From positions 62,001 through 126,000 of the forward strand of contig DATLJD010000012.1 in NCBI GenBank assembly GCA_035539135.1: a stretch of DNA of 64,000 nt, given 5' to 3'. The stretch is from JABFWF01 sp035539135 (GTDB lineage Bacteria > Pseudomonadota > Gammaproteobacteria > Xanthomonadales > Xanthomonadaceae). A model generated the notes under the pieces. The model saw only the letters and a list, made by a program, of their open reading frames with translations, was not told the DNA's origin and did not search any database. Shown piece after piece: positions 53,460 to 62,782 of this stretch (positions are counted from its first letter, which is position 1; every line of letters starts with the position of its first letter). The translations under genes were made by a program, and so were the position numbers.

Positions 53460-54055
53460 GCGCCCTCGCCGCCAGGACCGCGCCGGGCCGCTACTTCGAC
53501 AGCGCCCTCGGGACCGAAGCGATCAAGCTGCTGCCGGCCGACTACGCGGTCAGCGACGAGCCGCTCGCCCTGGTCACCCTGCTCGGCTCCTGCGTCGCGG
53601 CGTGCCTGTACGACCCGCTGCTGGGAGTCGGCGGCATGAACCACTTCATGCTCCCCGACGGCGGCAACGGCAACCGGGTCGCCGACGGCAGCGCGCGCTA
53701 CGGCGCGCATGCGATGGAACTGCTGATCAACGACCTGCTCAAGCGCGGCGCGCGGCGCTCGCGGTTGCAGGCCAAGGCCTTCGGCGGCGGCAACGTGCTG
53801 CGCGGGATGCAGGATCCGATCGGCTCGCGCAATGCGCGCTTCGTGCTGGACTACCTCGCCGCCGAGCGGATCCCGCTGCTGGCGCAGGACCTCGGCGACA
53901 TCCATCCGCGCAAGGTCGCGTTCTTCCCGCAGACCGGGCGCGCGCTGGTGCGGCGGCTGCCGGCGACCCGCCAGCACGAGCTGGTGGACATCGAGCGCGC
54001 CTACCGCGAACGCCTGTCGCGCACGCCGGCGGCGGGCAGCGTGGAACTGTTCTGA
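53456..54055 (+). CDS. cheD: Chemoreceptor glutamine deamidase CheD
   Basis: 199 aa. Catalytic C46 (LLGSCVAACLYDP) and H63 (GGMNHFMLP), FGGGNVLRG, IGSRNARFVLDYL. Converts receptor Gln to methylatable Glu. The C-terminus GSVELF is also the C-terminus of the MCP-like protein at 55182. Overlaps cheR by 4 nt. Confidence 0.96.
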   Translation: MSALAARTAPGRYFDSALGTEAIKLLPADYAVSDEPLALVTLLGSCVAACLYDPLLGVGGMNHFMLPDGGNGNRVADGSARYGAHAMELLINDLLKRGARRSRLQAKAFGGGNVLRGMQDPIGSRNARFVLDYLAAERIPLLAQDLGDIHPRKVAFFPQTGRALVRRLPATRQHELVDIERAYRERLSRTPAAGSVELF

Positions 54056-54078
54056 ACCGGCTTCCGTCCGCCGTGCCC

Positions 54079-55128
54079 ATGCCCGATCCCGTCAGCGCCC
54101 CGGTCCGTGTCCTCATCGTCGACGATTCGCTGCTGATGCGGCAGTTGCTGGCGGAGATCCTGGGCGCAGACCCCGGGATCGAGGTGGTCGGCGCCGCCGC
54201 CGACGCCTACGCCGCGCGCGAGGCGATCAAGCGCCTCGCGCCAGACGTGATCACCCTCGACATCGCCATGCCCGGCATGGACGGGCTGACCTTCCTGCGC
54301 AACCTGATGCGGTTGCGGCCGATGCCGGTGGTGATGGTGTCGACCCTGACCGCGCAGGGCGCGCCGGCGGGACTGGAGGCGCTGGCGCTGGGCGCGGTGG
54401 ACGTGATGGCCAAGCCGCAGCCGCTGGGCGAGCGCGGCCTCGGCGACTATGCCGGCGCCCTGCGCGCGAAGATCCGCGCGGCGGCGCGCGCCCACGTGCA
54501 ACCGGTGGGCGGCACCCTGCGCTGTGCACCGCTGCCCGCCGGCGGCGCGCGCGCCGACCGCAAGCTGATCGCGATCGGCGGTTCGGCCGGCGGCACCGAG
54601 GCGATCCGCGCGGTGCTCGCGGCGATGCCCGCCGACGCCCCGCCGACGGTGATCGTGCAGCACATCCCCGCCAGCTTCAGCGCCGCCTTCGCCGAACGCC
54701 TGGACCGCCACAGTCCGATGCGGGTCGTGCACCTGGAGGCCGACCGCACGCTGCAGCCCGGCCACGCCTACGTCGCGCCCGGCGGCCGCCACCTGCGGGT
54801 GGTGCGCAGCGGCGGCCAGTGGTGGGGGCGGCTCGGCGACGACCCGCCGCAGCGCCGGCACCGGCCGAGCGTGGACGTGCTGTTCGAGTCGGTCGCGCGC
54901 TGCGCCGGCGCGCAGGCCGCCGCCGCCCTGCTCACCGGGATGGGCGACGACGGCGCGCGCGGCCTGCTGGCGCTGCGCGCGGCCGGCGCGCTGACCATCG
55001 CCCAGGACGAGGACAGCAGCCTGATCTGGGGCATGCCCGGCGCCGCCGTGGCGCTGGACGCGGCGTGCGAAGTGTTGCCGCTGTCGCAGATCGCGCAGCG
55101 CCTGCTCGGCGCCGTCGCGGAACGCTAA
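54079..55128 (+). CDS. cheB: Receptor methylesterase/deamidase CheB
   Basis: 349 aa. Receiver (D15/D16, phospho-acceptor D61 in TLDIAMPGMDG) and esterase domain with triad S169 (IGGSAGGTEA), H195 (VQHIP) and D291 (LLTGMGDDGA). Demethylates MCPs when phosphorylated by CheA2. A GTG two codons upstream of the chosen ATG is in frame. 23 nt after cheD. It is the only cheB in the window, so both chemotaxis systems may share it or system 1 uses another elsewhere. Confidence 0.97.
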   Translation: MPDPVSAPVRVLIVDDSLLMRQLLAEILGADPGIEVVGAAADAYAAREAIKRLAPDVITLDIAMPGMDGLTFLRNLMRLRPMPVVMVSTLTAQGAPAGLEALALGAVDVMAKPQPLGERGLGDYAGALRAKIRAAARAHVQPVGGTLRCAPLPAGGARADRKLIAIGGSAGGTEAIRAVLAAMPADAPPTVIVQHIPASFSAAFAERLDRHSPMRVVHLEADRTLQPGHAYVAPGGRHLRVVRSGGQWWGRLGDDPPQRRHRPSVDVLFESVARCAGAQAAAALLTGMGDDGARGLLALRAAGALTIAQDEDSSLIWGMPGAAVALDAACEVLPLSQIAQRLLGAVAER

Positions 55129-55181
55129 AGAAGCCCGTGCCGCCCGCCGTTACCAAGACCAAGCCCCGCGCAAGAGACGCC

Positions 55182-56345
55182 ATGGACCGCCGCACGCTGC
55201 TGCATCTCGCCGCCCCCCTCGCCCTGACCGTGCTGTTCGTGCTCGCCCAGGCCCTCGGCTGGCCCGCGGGCGTGCAGTGGGGCGCCCTGGCTGCGATGAC
55301 CCTGGCCTGGCTGGCCTTCGCCTGGCACGCGCTGCATCCGGTCGGCCGCGACGCGCTGCGCGAGCAGACGCGCCTGCTCGACGAACTGCGCAACTTCGTC
55401 TCCAGCGAGGTGCAGGGCTCGCGCACCGAAATCGAGCGCACCCGCGAGCTGGTGCGCGAGGCGGTCGCCAAGCTCGGCGGCAGCTTCGATACCCTGAACC
55501 GCAAGTCCCGCGAGCAGGCCGAGGTGGTCGCGCGCCTGCTCGACCGCAGCGGCGACGAGCGCGGCATGGACGTGTCGCGCTTCGCCCAGCACGCCAGCCA
55601 GCAGATGGAGCAGCTGGTCGACGCGCTGGAAGCGGTCAGCGGCCAGAGCACGACCACCGTCACCCACATCGACGCGATGGCCGAGCACCTGGACGGCATC
55701 TTCGCCCTGCTCGAGGACGTCAAGTCGATCGCCGACCAGACCAACCTGCTGGCGCTGAACGCCGCGATCGAGGCGGCGCGCGCCGGCGAGGCCGGCCGCG
55801 GCTTCGCCGTGGTCGCCGACGAGGTGCGCAACCTGTCCGAGCGCTCGACCGCCTTCAACGACCAGATCCGGCGCCTCGCGCACAGCTCCAAGGACGCCAT
55901 CGCGCGGGTGCGCGAAACGGTCAGCACGATGGCCTCGCGCGACCTCGACCGCGCCCGCGACGCGCGCGCCGAAGCCGCCTCGATGCTGGAGCGGGTCGAG
56001 GACATCAACCGCGGCCTCGGCCAGGGCATGCGCCAGATCGCGGCCTGCGGCAGCAGCATCGACAGCTCGGTCGCAGAGGCGGTGCGCTCGCTGCAGTTCG
56101 AGGACATCGCCACCCAGGCCCTGACCGCCGCCAACGTGCACCTGGAACGGCTGTCCGCGATCAACCGCGAGGCGACCGCGCTCAACGAACTGCTGCACCG
56201 CGGCGGTCCGCACGACGCCGAGCGCCAGCAGGCGATCGTCCGCCTGGTCAAGCGGATCGGCGAACTGCGCAACGAATGGGAGCGGCCACCGCACAAGCCG
56301 GTGATGCAGCAGTCGCTGGACGCCGGCAGCGTGGAACTGTTCTGA
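55182..56345 (+). CDS. MCP-like signalling protein without periplasmic domain, GSVELF tail
   Basis: 387 aa. Two closely spaced TM helices (about 7-25 and 30-50) with no ligand domain between, then a coiled region and an MCP signalling core (DVKSIADQTNLLALNAAIEAARAGEAGRGFAVVADEVRNLSERS region). C-terminal helices end GSVELF, the same six residues as CheD. It lacks HAMP and clear methylation sites. It may sense the membrane or cytoplasm, or act as a scaffold. Last gene of the operon, with a hairpin 38 nt on. Confidence 0.88.
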   Translation: MDRRTLLHLAAPLALTVLFVLAQALGWPAGVQWGALAAMTLAWLAFAWHALHPVGRDALREQTRLLDELRNFVSSEVQGSRTEIERTRELVREAVAKLGGSFDTLNRKSREQAEVVARLLDRSGDERGMDVSRFAQHASQQMEQLVDALEAVSGQSTTTVTHIDAMAEHLDGIFALLEDVKSIADQTNLLALNAAIEAARAGEAGRGFAVVADEVRNLSERSTAFNDQIRRLAHSSKDAIARVRETVSTMASRDLDRARDARAEAASMLERVEDINRGLGQGMRQIAACGSSIDSSVAEAVRSLQFEDIATQALTAANVHLERLSAINREATALNELLHRGGPHDAERQQAIVRLVKRIGELRNEWERPPHKPVMQQSLDAGSVELF

Positions 56346-56382
56346 CGCAGCCGCATCGCCCGCCTGCGATGACTGACACCCC

Positions 56383-56411
56383 GGGGCCGCTCCACCACGT
56401 GGAGCGGCCCC
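56383..56411 (+). terminator. Perfect 13-bp hairpin ending chemotaxis operon 2
   Basis: GGGGCCGCTCCAC-CAC-GTGGAGCGGCCCC, without a T run. Its strength and place after the last gene suggest a terminator or 3'-end stabiliser. Confidence 0.78.
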
Positions 56412-56613
56412 GTCGCTTGTGCGGTCGAGGGCGAAGTCCAATCGCGAGAGGGGTGGGGCGCGCCGGGTGGGAGAGGTGGGCAGGACCGTGTGCGCCATGG
56501 ATGGCGCATCCGAGCCTCCAGGGACGGATTTCACGGCGCGTCCTGACCACCTCTCCGGCCCGGCGCGCTTTTTGCACTGGCCGCGCCCGTGCCCGCTGCG
56601 GCACACTGCCGGC

Positions 56614-57288
56614 ATGCCGACGCCCGCAGGCCAGGATCCCGCAGCCCCCGACGCCGACGCGCTGCGCACCCTCCTCGCCCGCGTGACCGCGGCGCAGGAA
56701 GCCGAACGGCACGCACTCGCGCGCGCCCTGCACGACGACATCGGCCAGCAACTGGCGGCGATCAAGCTGGGCGCGATGGCGCTGCAGGACGAAGACGACG
56801 CCGAAGCGCGCGCCGAGCTGGCGGCGGAAATCATCGCCACCGCCGAGCAGACCGTCGTCGCGCTGCGCGAACTGTCCGCGCGCCTGCGGCCGTCGCCGCT
56901 GGAAGCGCTGGGGCTGGAAGCCGCGCTGCGCTGGCAGGCCGAGCGCCTGTTCCGCGACGGACCACGGCTGGTACTGGCGCTGTCGCCGTTGCCGCGCCGC
57001 GCCGCGCCCGTGGTCGAGCTCGCCTGCGCGCGCATCGCCGAGGAGGCGATGGGCAATGCGCTGCGGCATGCGCAGGCGCGCGAAGTCGTGGTCTCGCTTT
57101 CCCACGACGACGACGAACTGCTGCTCGAAGTCGCCGACGACGGCACCGGATTCGCAGCAGACCAGATCGCGGGCACCGGCCTGCTCGCCATGCGCGAGCG
57201 CGCCATGCACGTCGGCGGTCGCGTCGCGATCGACGCGGCGCCCGGCGAAGGCACCCGCGTGCGCGCCTGGATGCCGCTCTGCGCGTAA
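56614..57288 (+). CDS. Soluble NarL-partner histidine kinase (HisKA_3), orphan
   Basis: 224 aa. Dimerisation/phospho-acceptor ERHALARALHDDIGQQLAAIK with H40, then HATPase motifs IAEEAMGNALRHA, VADDGTGFA, GTGLLAMRERAMHVGG and GEGTRVRAWMP. There is no TM, PAS or other sensor domain, so input must come by protein contact. Kinases of this type phosphorylate NarL/FixJ regulators; the orphan at 6407 is one candidate within the window. Convergent with the next gene. Confidence 0.88.
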   Translation: MPTPAGQDPAAPDADALRTLLARVTAAQEAERHALARALHDDIGQQLAAIKLGAMALQDEDDAEARAELAAEIIATAEQTVVALRELSARLRPSPLEALGLEAALRWQAERLFRDGPRLVLALSPLPRRAAPVVELACARIAEEAMGNALRHAQAREVVVSLSHDDDELLLEVADDGTGFAADQIAGTGLLAMRERAMHVGGRVAIDAAPGEGTRVRAWMPLCA

Positions 57289-57306
57289 GCATCCTGGTCG
57301 CGCACG

Positions 57307-58737
57307 CTACGCCGCGGGCGCGCGCCCGCCGACCAGCGCGGCCAGTCCCTGCATGCGCGGCAGCGGCCGCGCCCATGCGTGCGGCCGTCCGCTGTCGGCC
57401 AGCACCTGCTCGGCGGCAAGCCAGCCGCTGCGCGTCGCGCTTTCCATCGAGGCGGGCAGGCCGGTGGCGGTCCAGTCGCCGGCGAGGTAGAGGCCGGGCA
57501 CCGGCGCGCGCGGGCCGGGGCGCAGGCGCTCGCTGCCGGGATGCGGCGCGGGGATCGCCATCGGGATGCGGTGCACCGCCGCATGGCGGACGTCCGCGCG
57601 CAGCGCCTGCGGCAGGTATGCGCCTATCTCGCGCCGCGCCGCCTCGATGATCCGCGCGTCGTCGAGGTGGGCCGCGCGGTCGCTGTGGATCAGGTTGCAG
57701 GCGATCACCGACCCGCGCGTCGACCATCCGGCGCGCAGGTTCGACAGGTCGTAGAAGTCGTAGTGCAACGCATCCGGGGACCATACCTTCGCCCAGAAGC
57801 GCTCGCGCGTCAGCTTGCGGTCGAACCACAGGTAGGTGCTGACGTAGGGGCTCGGCGCGAAGGCGGGCAGGTCGCGGAAGACGGGTATGCCGCGCAAGGC
57901 CTCCGGCAGGAGCGCGAGCAGGCTGGGTGGCGGCAACGCCGCGACGACATGGCGCGCGCGCAGTTCCGTGCCGTCCACCAGGACCACGCCGCATGGCCCG
58001 CCGCCGGGGTCCGGCGAGAGGCGCTCGGCCTGCACGCCCGGCAGCACGCGACCACCGACCGCCTCGATCCGCTCCCTCGCTTCCCGCGCGAACAAGTCGC
58101 CGAGACCGACCGTGGGCAGGCCGACCTGGTAGCCGCCGCGTCCGACCATGTAGCGGAAGAACCCGAACAGCGCACCGGCCGAACAGTCCTGCAGCGGCAC
58201 GTTCATGATCGCCATCGAGACGGTCCGCCAGTACCAGTCCAGGAAGCGCTCGCTGACGCCGAGGTCGCGCAAGCAGGTCTCCGCGTCGACCGCATCGAGC
58301 GCCAGCCGCCGCGCCTGGTCCAGGCGCAGGACCCGCCACAGCAGCCGCGCGTTGGAGGCGACGTCCGCGAGCGACAGTTGCGGGACGCGCAGCAGGTCGG
58401 GCAGGAAGTGCAGCGGCGGCGGCAACGGATAGACGTGCAGCGTCATCGCGCACGGCGCGTCGACCAGGGTGATGAAGCGCCGCCCCTGCCAGGCAATCCG
58501 GTCGCGCGTGCCGAGCATGTCCAGCAGCGCCAGCAGGTTGCGGTATTCCGACAGCAGGATGTGCGGGCCGAGGTCCAGGCGGTCGCCGGTGGCCGGATCG
58601 GTCAGGCTCCGCGCGCGTCCGCCGAGCTCCTGCTCGCGCTCCAACACCGTGACCCGAATGCCGCCGTCGGCGAGCGCGATCGCGCAGGCGAGTCCCGCCA
58701 GCCCGCCGCCGATGACGATCGCGTCGCAGTCCGCCAT
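57307..58737 (-). CDS. FAD-dependent oxidoreductase, HpnE/phytoene-desaturase type
   Basis: 476 aa. N-terminal FAD fold IGGGLAGLACAIALADGG with VLEREQELGGRA, then DLGPHILLSEYRNLLALLDMLG, and C-terminal FAD closure VPGLYLAGDWTATGLPASMESATRSG. The C-terminal FAD motif with the ESA..SG signature is that of squalene-associated and carotenoid desaturases. Hydroxysqualene dehydroxylase (HpnE) is likely, but no hpnC/hpnD neighbours are present; a pigment or lipid enzyme is the alternative. Own unit, 91 nt from the methyltransferase gene. Confidence 0.75.
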   Translation of the reverse strand: MADCDAIVIGGGLAGLACAIALADGGIRVTVLEREQELGGRARSLTDPATGDRLDLGPHILLSEYRNLLALLDMLGTRDRIAWQGRRFITLVDAPCAMTLHVYPLPPPLHFLPDLLRVPQLSLADVASNARLLWRVLRLDQARRLALDAVDAETCLRDLGVSERFLDWYWRTVSMAIMNVPLQDCSAGALFGFFRYMVGRGGYQVGLPTVGLGDLFAREARERIEAVGGRVLPGVQAERLSPDPGGGPCGVVLVDGTELRARHVVAALPPPSLLALLPEALRGIPVFRDLPAFAPSPYVSTYLWFDRKLTRERFWAKVWSPDALHYDFYDLSNLRAGWSTRGSVIACNLIHSDRAAHLDDARIIEAARREIGAYLPQALRADVRHAAVHRIPMAIPAPHPGSERLRPGPRAPVPGLYLAGDWTATGLPASMESATRSGWLAAEQVLADSGRPHAWARPLPRMQGLAALVGGRAPAA

Positions 58738-58828
58738 GCGCCCACCGTGCGGGACGGCCCGCGAATGCGGCGTGTCCGCGTTTTGCGGAACCTCGCGCGA
58801 GAGCGCCGCCGGTCGCGACGCGGTGCCG

Positions 58829-59656
58829 CTAGCCCGCCAGCCGCTGCCGCCAGGCCGCCAGCAGCACCGCGGTGGCGGCGGCGACGTTGAGGCTCTCGAC
58901 CGCGCCGCTGCCGGGGATCGACAGGCGCAGGTCGCAGGCGGCGGCGAGCCCGCGATCCATGCCTTCGCCTTCGGCGCCGAGCACGTAGACCAAGCGCTCG
59001 GGCAGGCGCGCCGCGAACAGGTCGTCGCCGCCGGACACCACGGTCGCGGCCAGCGCGAAGCCGGCGCCGCGCAGTTGCGCCAGCGCGTTGTCCTCGCGGC
59101 CGAGGCGAACGAACGGCACTGCCTCGGCCCCGCCCTCCGCCACCCGCGCGGCGGCGCCGGACAGCGCCAGCGTGGACGCCTTCGGCAGTAGCACCGCCGA
59201 CACGCCGAAGTGCGCGGCCGAGCGCAGGATCGCACCGAGGTTGTGCGGGTTGCCCACGCCGTCCAGCCACAGCGCGCAGTGCGGGCCGGGGGCCAGGTCG
59301 CGCAGCCACGGCGACAGCGGCAGCGTTTCCTCGCGCAGGACGTCGGCGACCACGCCTTCGTGGTGGGCGCTGGCGGCGAGCTTGTGCAGGTCCGCCTCTT
59401 CCACTACGCGATAGCCGATGCGATGCGCCACGCACCACTTCAGCAGCGGCTGCAGTTGCGGGATGCGCGCCTCGGCCAGGTACAACTTGCGCAGCGCCTG
59501 CGGCCGCCGCGCGAACGCCGCGCGCACGGCGTTGAGGCCATACAGGCGCAATTCGGCGTCGCGCTGCGGACGCGGCGTGCCGCCGGCCTCGCCGCCGGCG
59601 CCGGCCGGGCGCGCCGCCGACGGCGCGCGCGGCTTCCAGGGCGAGCGTTCGCTCAC
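58829..59656 (-). CDS. TrmH/SpoU-family RNA 2'-O-methyltransferase
   Basis: 275 aa from a GTG that overlaps the RND stop (GTGA). Short basic N-tail, substrate-binding domain (LYGLNAVRAAFARRPQALRKLYL), then the SpoU knot: LDGVGNPHNLGAILRSAAHFGV (motif 1), YVLGAEGEGM (motif 2), SIPGSGAVESLNVAAATAVLL (motif 3). RlmB-like, or a tRNA enzyme; the target cannot be told. Its joining to an efflux operon looks accidental. Confidence 0.9.
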   Translation of the reverse strand: MSERSPWKPRAPSAARPAGAGGEAGGTPRPQRDAELRLYGLNAVRAAFARRPQALRKLYLAEARIPQLQPLLKWCVAHRIGYRVVEEADLHKLAASAHHEGVVADVLREETLPLSPWLRDLAPGPHCALWLDGVGNPHNLGAILRSAAHFGVSAVLLPKASTLALSGAAARVAEGGAEAVPFVRLGREDNALAQLRGAGFALAATVVSGGDDLFAARLPERLVYVLGAEGEGMDRGLAAACDLRLSIPGSGAVESLNVAAATAVLLAAWRQRLAG

Positions 59657-62600
59657 GCCTCGCCCTCGACCGGCCGCACCTGGCCGTCCAGTTCGCGCAC
59701 CTGGTGCGCGATCGCCTTCGGCGAGCGGGTGTACGGCGCTAGCAGCGCGTAGAACGCCGGCACCACGAACAGCGACAACAGCGTCGAGAAGCCGACGCCG
59801 AAGATCACCACCACACCGATCGTCGCGCGACTGGCGGAGCCCGGCCCGCCCGCCGCGACCAGCGGCACCGCGCCGACCATGGTCGCGATCGAGGTCATCA
59901 GGATCGGCCGCAGGCGCACACCGGCCGACTCGACGATCGCCTCGCGCACGCTGCGCCCGGCGTCGCGCAGCTGGTTGGCGAACTCGACGATCAGGATGCC
60001 GTTCTTCGCGGCGAGGCCGACCAGCATGACGATGCCGATCTGCGAGAACAGGTTGAGCGTGCCGCCGGTAAGCCATAGGCCGATCAGCGCGCCGAGCACG
60101 CCCAGCGGCACGGTCAGCATGATCACCAGCGGGTGGATGAAGCTCTCGAACTGCGCGGCCAGCACCAGGTACACCACCAGCAGCGCCAGCGCGAAGGTCA
60201 GCAGCACCGCGCCGCCGGCCTTCTGGTATTCGCGCGATTCGCCCTTCCAGTCCACCTGCGCGTAGTCGGGCAGCTCGGTGCGGACCACGCCATCGAGGAA
60301 CGCGAGCGCCTCGCCCATCGTGTAGCCCGGCGCCAGGCCCGCGCTGATGGTGATCGCGCGCAGGCGGTTGAAGCGGTTGAGCGTGCCGGGCTCGGCCAGC
60401 TCGCTCAGCGTCACCAGGTTCGATAGCGGGACCAGCTCGCCGTTGCGCGCGCGCACCTGGATCGCCTCGAGGTCGGCCGGCGCGGCGCGACCGGCGCGGC
60501 CGGCCTGGACCAGCACGTCGTACTCCTCGCCTTCCTGCACGAAGGTGGTGACCTGGCGGCTGCCCATCATGGTCTCCAGCGTGCGCCCGATCTCGGACAC
60601 GCTGACGCCGAGGTCGGCGGCGCGCTGGCGGTCGATCCGCACGCGCATCTGCGGGCGGGTTTCCTTGTAGTCCGAATCCACCGAGAAGAAGCCGGGATTG
60701 GCCTCCATCTTCTGCATCACGATGTCGCGCCAGCGCGCGATCTCGCCGTACTCCGGGCCGCCCAGCACGATCTGGATCGGCTGGCCGCGGCTGCCGACCA
60801 GGCCGCCGCCCACCCGCGGCTGCGCGCGCACGCCGGGCAGCTGGTCGAGGTCGCGGCGCAGCGATTCGGCGACTTCCGCCGTGCTTTGCTCGCGCTGCTT
60901 CCAGTCCTTCAGGAACACGGTGACGTTGCCGGTGTGCATCTCCTCGCTGGCCCCCCAGCCGCCCGGCACGCGGCTGTTGTAGCGCAGGATCGGCCCGCCC
61001 TCGCCCACCCGCTGGGCGAAGATCCGCTCGACCTGCTTCACCTGGCCGACGGTGTAGTCGTAGCCGGCGCCTTCCGGCCCCATGATCGAGACGAAGAACA
61101 CGCCGCGGTCCTCGGCCGGCGCCAGCTCGGACGGCACCACGCGGAACAGCACCACGCTGGCGACGCCGGCCGCGAGCATCAGCGCGCCGACCAGCCAGAC
61201 CTTGCCGATCGCGCGCTGCAGCGCGCCGCGGTAGCGCGTCGCCAGCCAGTCCAGGCGGCCGTTGATCCAGCGGTGCAGGCGGGTCGCCTTCTCGTCCTTG
61301 TGCGGTCGCAGCAGCTTGGACGACATCATCGGCGTCAGCGTCAGCGCGACGAAGGCCGACAGCGCGACCGCGCCGGCCAGTGCCACCGACAGCTCGCGGA
61401 ACAGGCGCCCGGTGTTGCCTTCCATGAAGCCGACCGGCAGGAACACCGCCACCAGCACCGTGGTCGTCGCGATCACCGCGAACGCGACCTGGCGGGTACC
61501 GCGCACCGCCGCCAGCAGCCGCGGCTCGCCGAGGTCGACCCGGCGCTGGATGTTCTCCAGCACCACGATCGCGTCGTCCACCACCAGGCCGATCGACAGC
61601 ACCAGCGCCAGCAGGGTGAGCAGGTTGATCGAATAGCCGAACAGGTACAGCGGGATGAACGCGGCCAGCAGGCACACCGGCACCGTCAGCGCCGGGATCA
61701 TCGCCGCGCGGAAGCTGCCGAGGAACAGCCAGATCACCAGCAGCACCAGTGCGATCGCTTCCAGCAGCGTCGCCTGCACGCGCTCGATCGAGGCTTCGAT
61801 GAACACGGTGTCGTCGAAGGCGACAAAGATGCTGGTGCCTTCCGGGAGCGACTTCTGGATCTCGGTCGCCATCGCCCGCGCCGCGCGCGCGACGTCCAGC
61901 GCGTTGGCAGTCGAAGTCTTGATGATGCCGAGGCCGATGTTGGGCGTGCCGTTGCTGTGGTAGTAGGCGCGCCGCTCGGCGGAGGCGAGTTCGACCTGGG
62001 CGACGTCGCCCAGGCGCACGACGTAGCCGTCGTCGCCCTTGCGCAGCGGGATCGCGGCGAAGTCGCGCGGCGACTGGTAGCCGCGCTCCACGCGCAGGGT
62101 GAAGTCGCGGTCCTGCGATTCGATGCGGCCGGCCGGCAGTTCGACGTTCTCCGCGCGCAGCGCGTCCTCGATGTCGCCGGCGGTGATGCCGCGCGCGGCC
62201 ATCGCGTCGCGGTCCAGCCAGATCCGCATCGCGTAGCGCTGGCGGCCGCCGATCCGCACCTGGGCCACGCCGTCCATGCTCGACAGGCGGTCCACGATGT
62301 AGCGGTCGGCGTAGTCCGACAGCTGCAGCGTGTCCATCGTGGTCGAGCTCATGTTGAGCCAGATGATGGTGTCCGAGTCGCTGTCGGCCTTCTCGACCTC
62401 GGGCGGGTCGGCCTCGTCGGGCAGGCGGTCGGCGACGCCGCTGATCGCGTCGCGGACGTCGTTGACCGCGGCCTCGATGTCCCGGTTGAGGGTGAATTCC
62501 AGCGTCACCGACGAACGCCCGTTGACGCTGCGCGACTGCAGGGTCTCGATGCCCTCGATGCCGGCCAGCGCGTCTTCCAGCACCTGGGTGATGCGGGTCT

Positions 62601-62778
62601 CGACCACCGCGGCCGAGGCGCCCGGGTAGCTGACGTCCACCGACACGATCGGCGGGTCGATCGCCGGCAGCTCGCGCAAGGTCAGCCGCGAATAGGCCAT
62701 CACCCCGAGCACGATCAGCAGCAGGCTCATCACCGTCGCGAAGACGGGCCGTTCGATCGAAATGTCGGACAGCTTCAT
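59653..62778 (-). CDS. RND multidrug efflux pump, inner-membrane subunit
   Basis: 1041 aa, standard size. N-terminus KLSDISIERPVFATVMSLLL, twelve TM helices, two large periplasmic loops, and TM4 proton-relay Asp pair (SIGLVVDDAIVVLEN). The VFA / PALTVPVCL pattern is of the hydrophobe/amphiphile (HAE1, AcrB/MexB) class. It expels drugs by proton antiport with the adaptor at 62783 and an outer-membrane channel that is not in the window. Starts 4 nt after the adaptor gene's stop. Confidence 0.95.
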   Translation of the reverse strand: MKLSDISIERPVFATVMSLLLIVLGVMAYSRLTLRELPAIDPPIVSVDVSYPGASAAVVETRITQVLEDALAGIEGIETLQSRSVNGRSSVTLEFTLNRDIEAAVNDVRDAISGVADRLPDEADPPEVEKADSDSDTIIWLNMSSTTMDTLQLSDYADRYIVDRLSSMDGVAQVRIGGRQRYAMRIWLDRDAMAARGITAGDIEDALRAENVELPAGRIESQDRDFTLRVERGYQSPRDFAAIPLRKGDDGYVVRLGDVAQVELASAERRAYYHSNGTPNIGLGIIKTSTANALDVARAARAMATEIQKSLPEGTSIFVAFDDTVFIEASIERVQATLLEAIALVLLVIWLFLGSFRAAMIPALTVPVCLLAAFIPLYLFGYSINLLTLLALVLSIGLVVDDAIVVLENIQRRVDLGEPRLLAAVRGTRQVAFAVIATTTVLVAVFLPVGFMEGNTGRLFRELSVALAGAVALSAFVALTLTPMMSSKLLRPHKDEKATRLHRWINGRLDWLATRYRGALQRAIGKVWLVGALMLAAGVASVVLFRVVPSELAPAEDRGVFFVSIMGPEGAGYDYTVGQVKQVERIFAQRVGEGGPILRYNSRVPGGWGASEEMHTGNVTVFLKDWKQREQSTAEVAESLRRDLDQLPGVRAQPRVGGGLVGSRGQPIQIVLGGPEYGEIARWRDIVMQKMEANPGFFSVDSDYKETRPQMRVRIDRQRAADLGVSVSEIGRTLETMMGSRQVTTFVQEGEEYDVLVQAGRAGRAAPADLEAIQVRARNGELVPLSNLVTLSELAEPGTLNRFNRLRAITISAGLAPGYTMGEALAFLDGVVRTELPDYAQVDWKGESREYQKAGGAVLLTFALALLVVYLVLAAQFESFIHPLVIMLTVPLGVLGALIGLWLTGGTLNLFSQIGIVMLVGLAAKNGILIVEFANQLRDAGRSVREAIVESAGVRLRPILMTSIATMVGAVPLVAAGGPGSASRATIGVVVIFGVGFSTLLSLFVVPAFYALLAPYTRSPKAIAHQVRELDGQVRPVEGEA

Positions 62779-62782
62779 CGCG

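Noticed and set aside
58829..61675. Long minus-strand frame joining the methyltransferase to an RND-like sequence
   Set aside because: The upper 673 codons are an out-of-frame shadow of the RND gene; the methyltransferase begins at the GTG of 59656, where SERSPWK starts.
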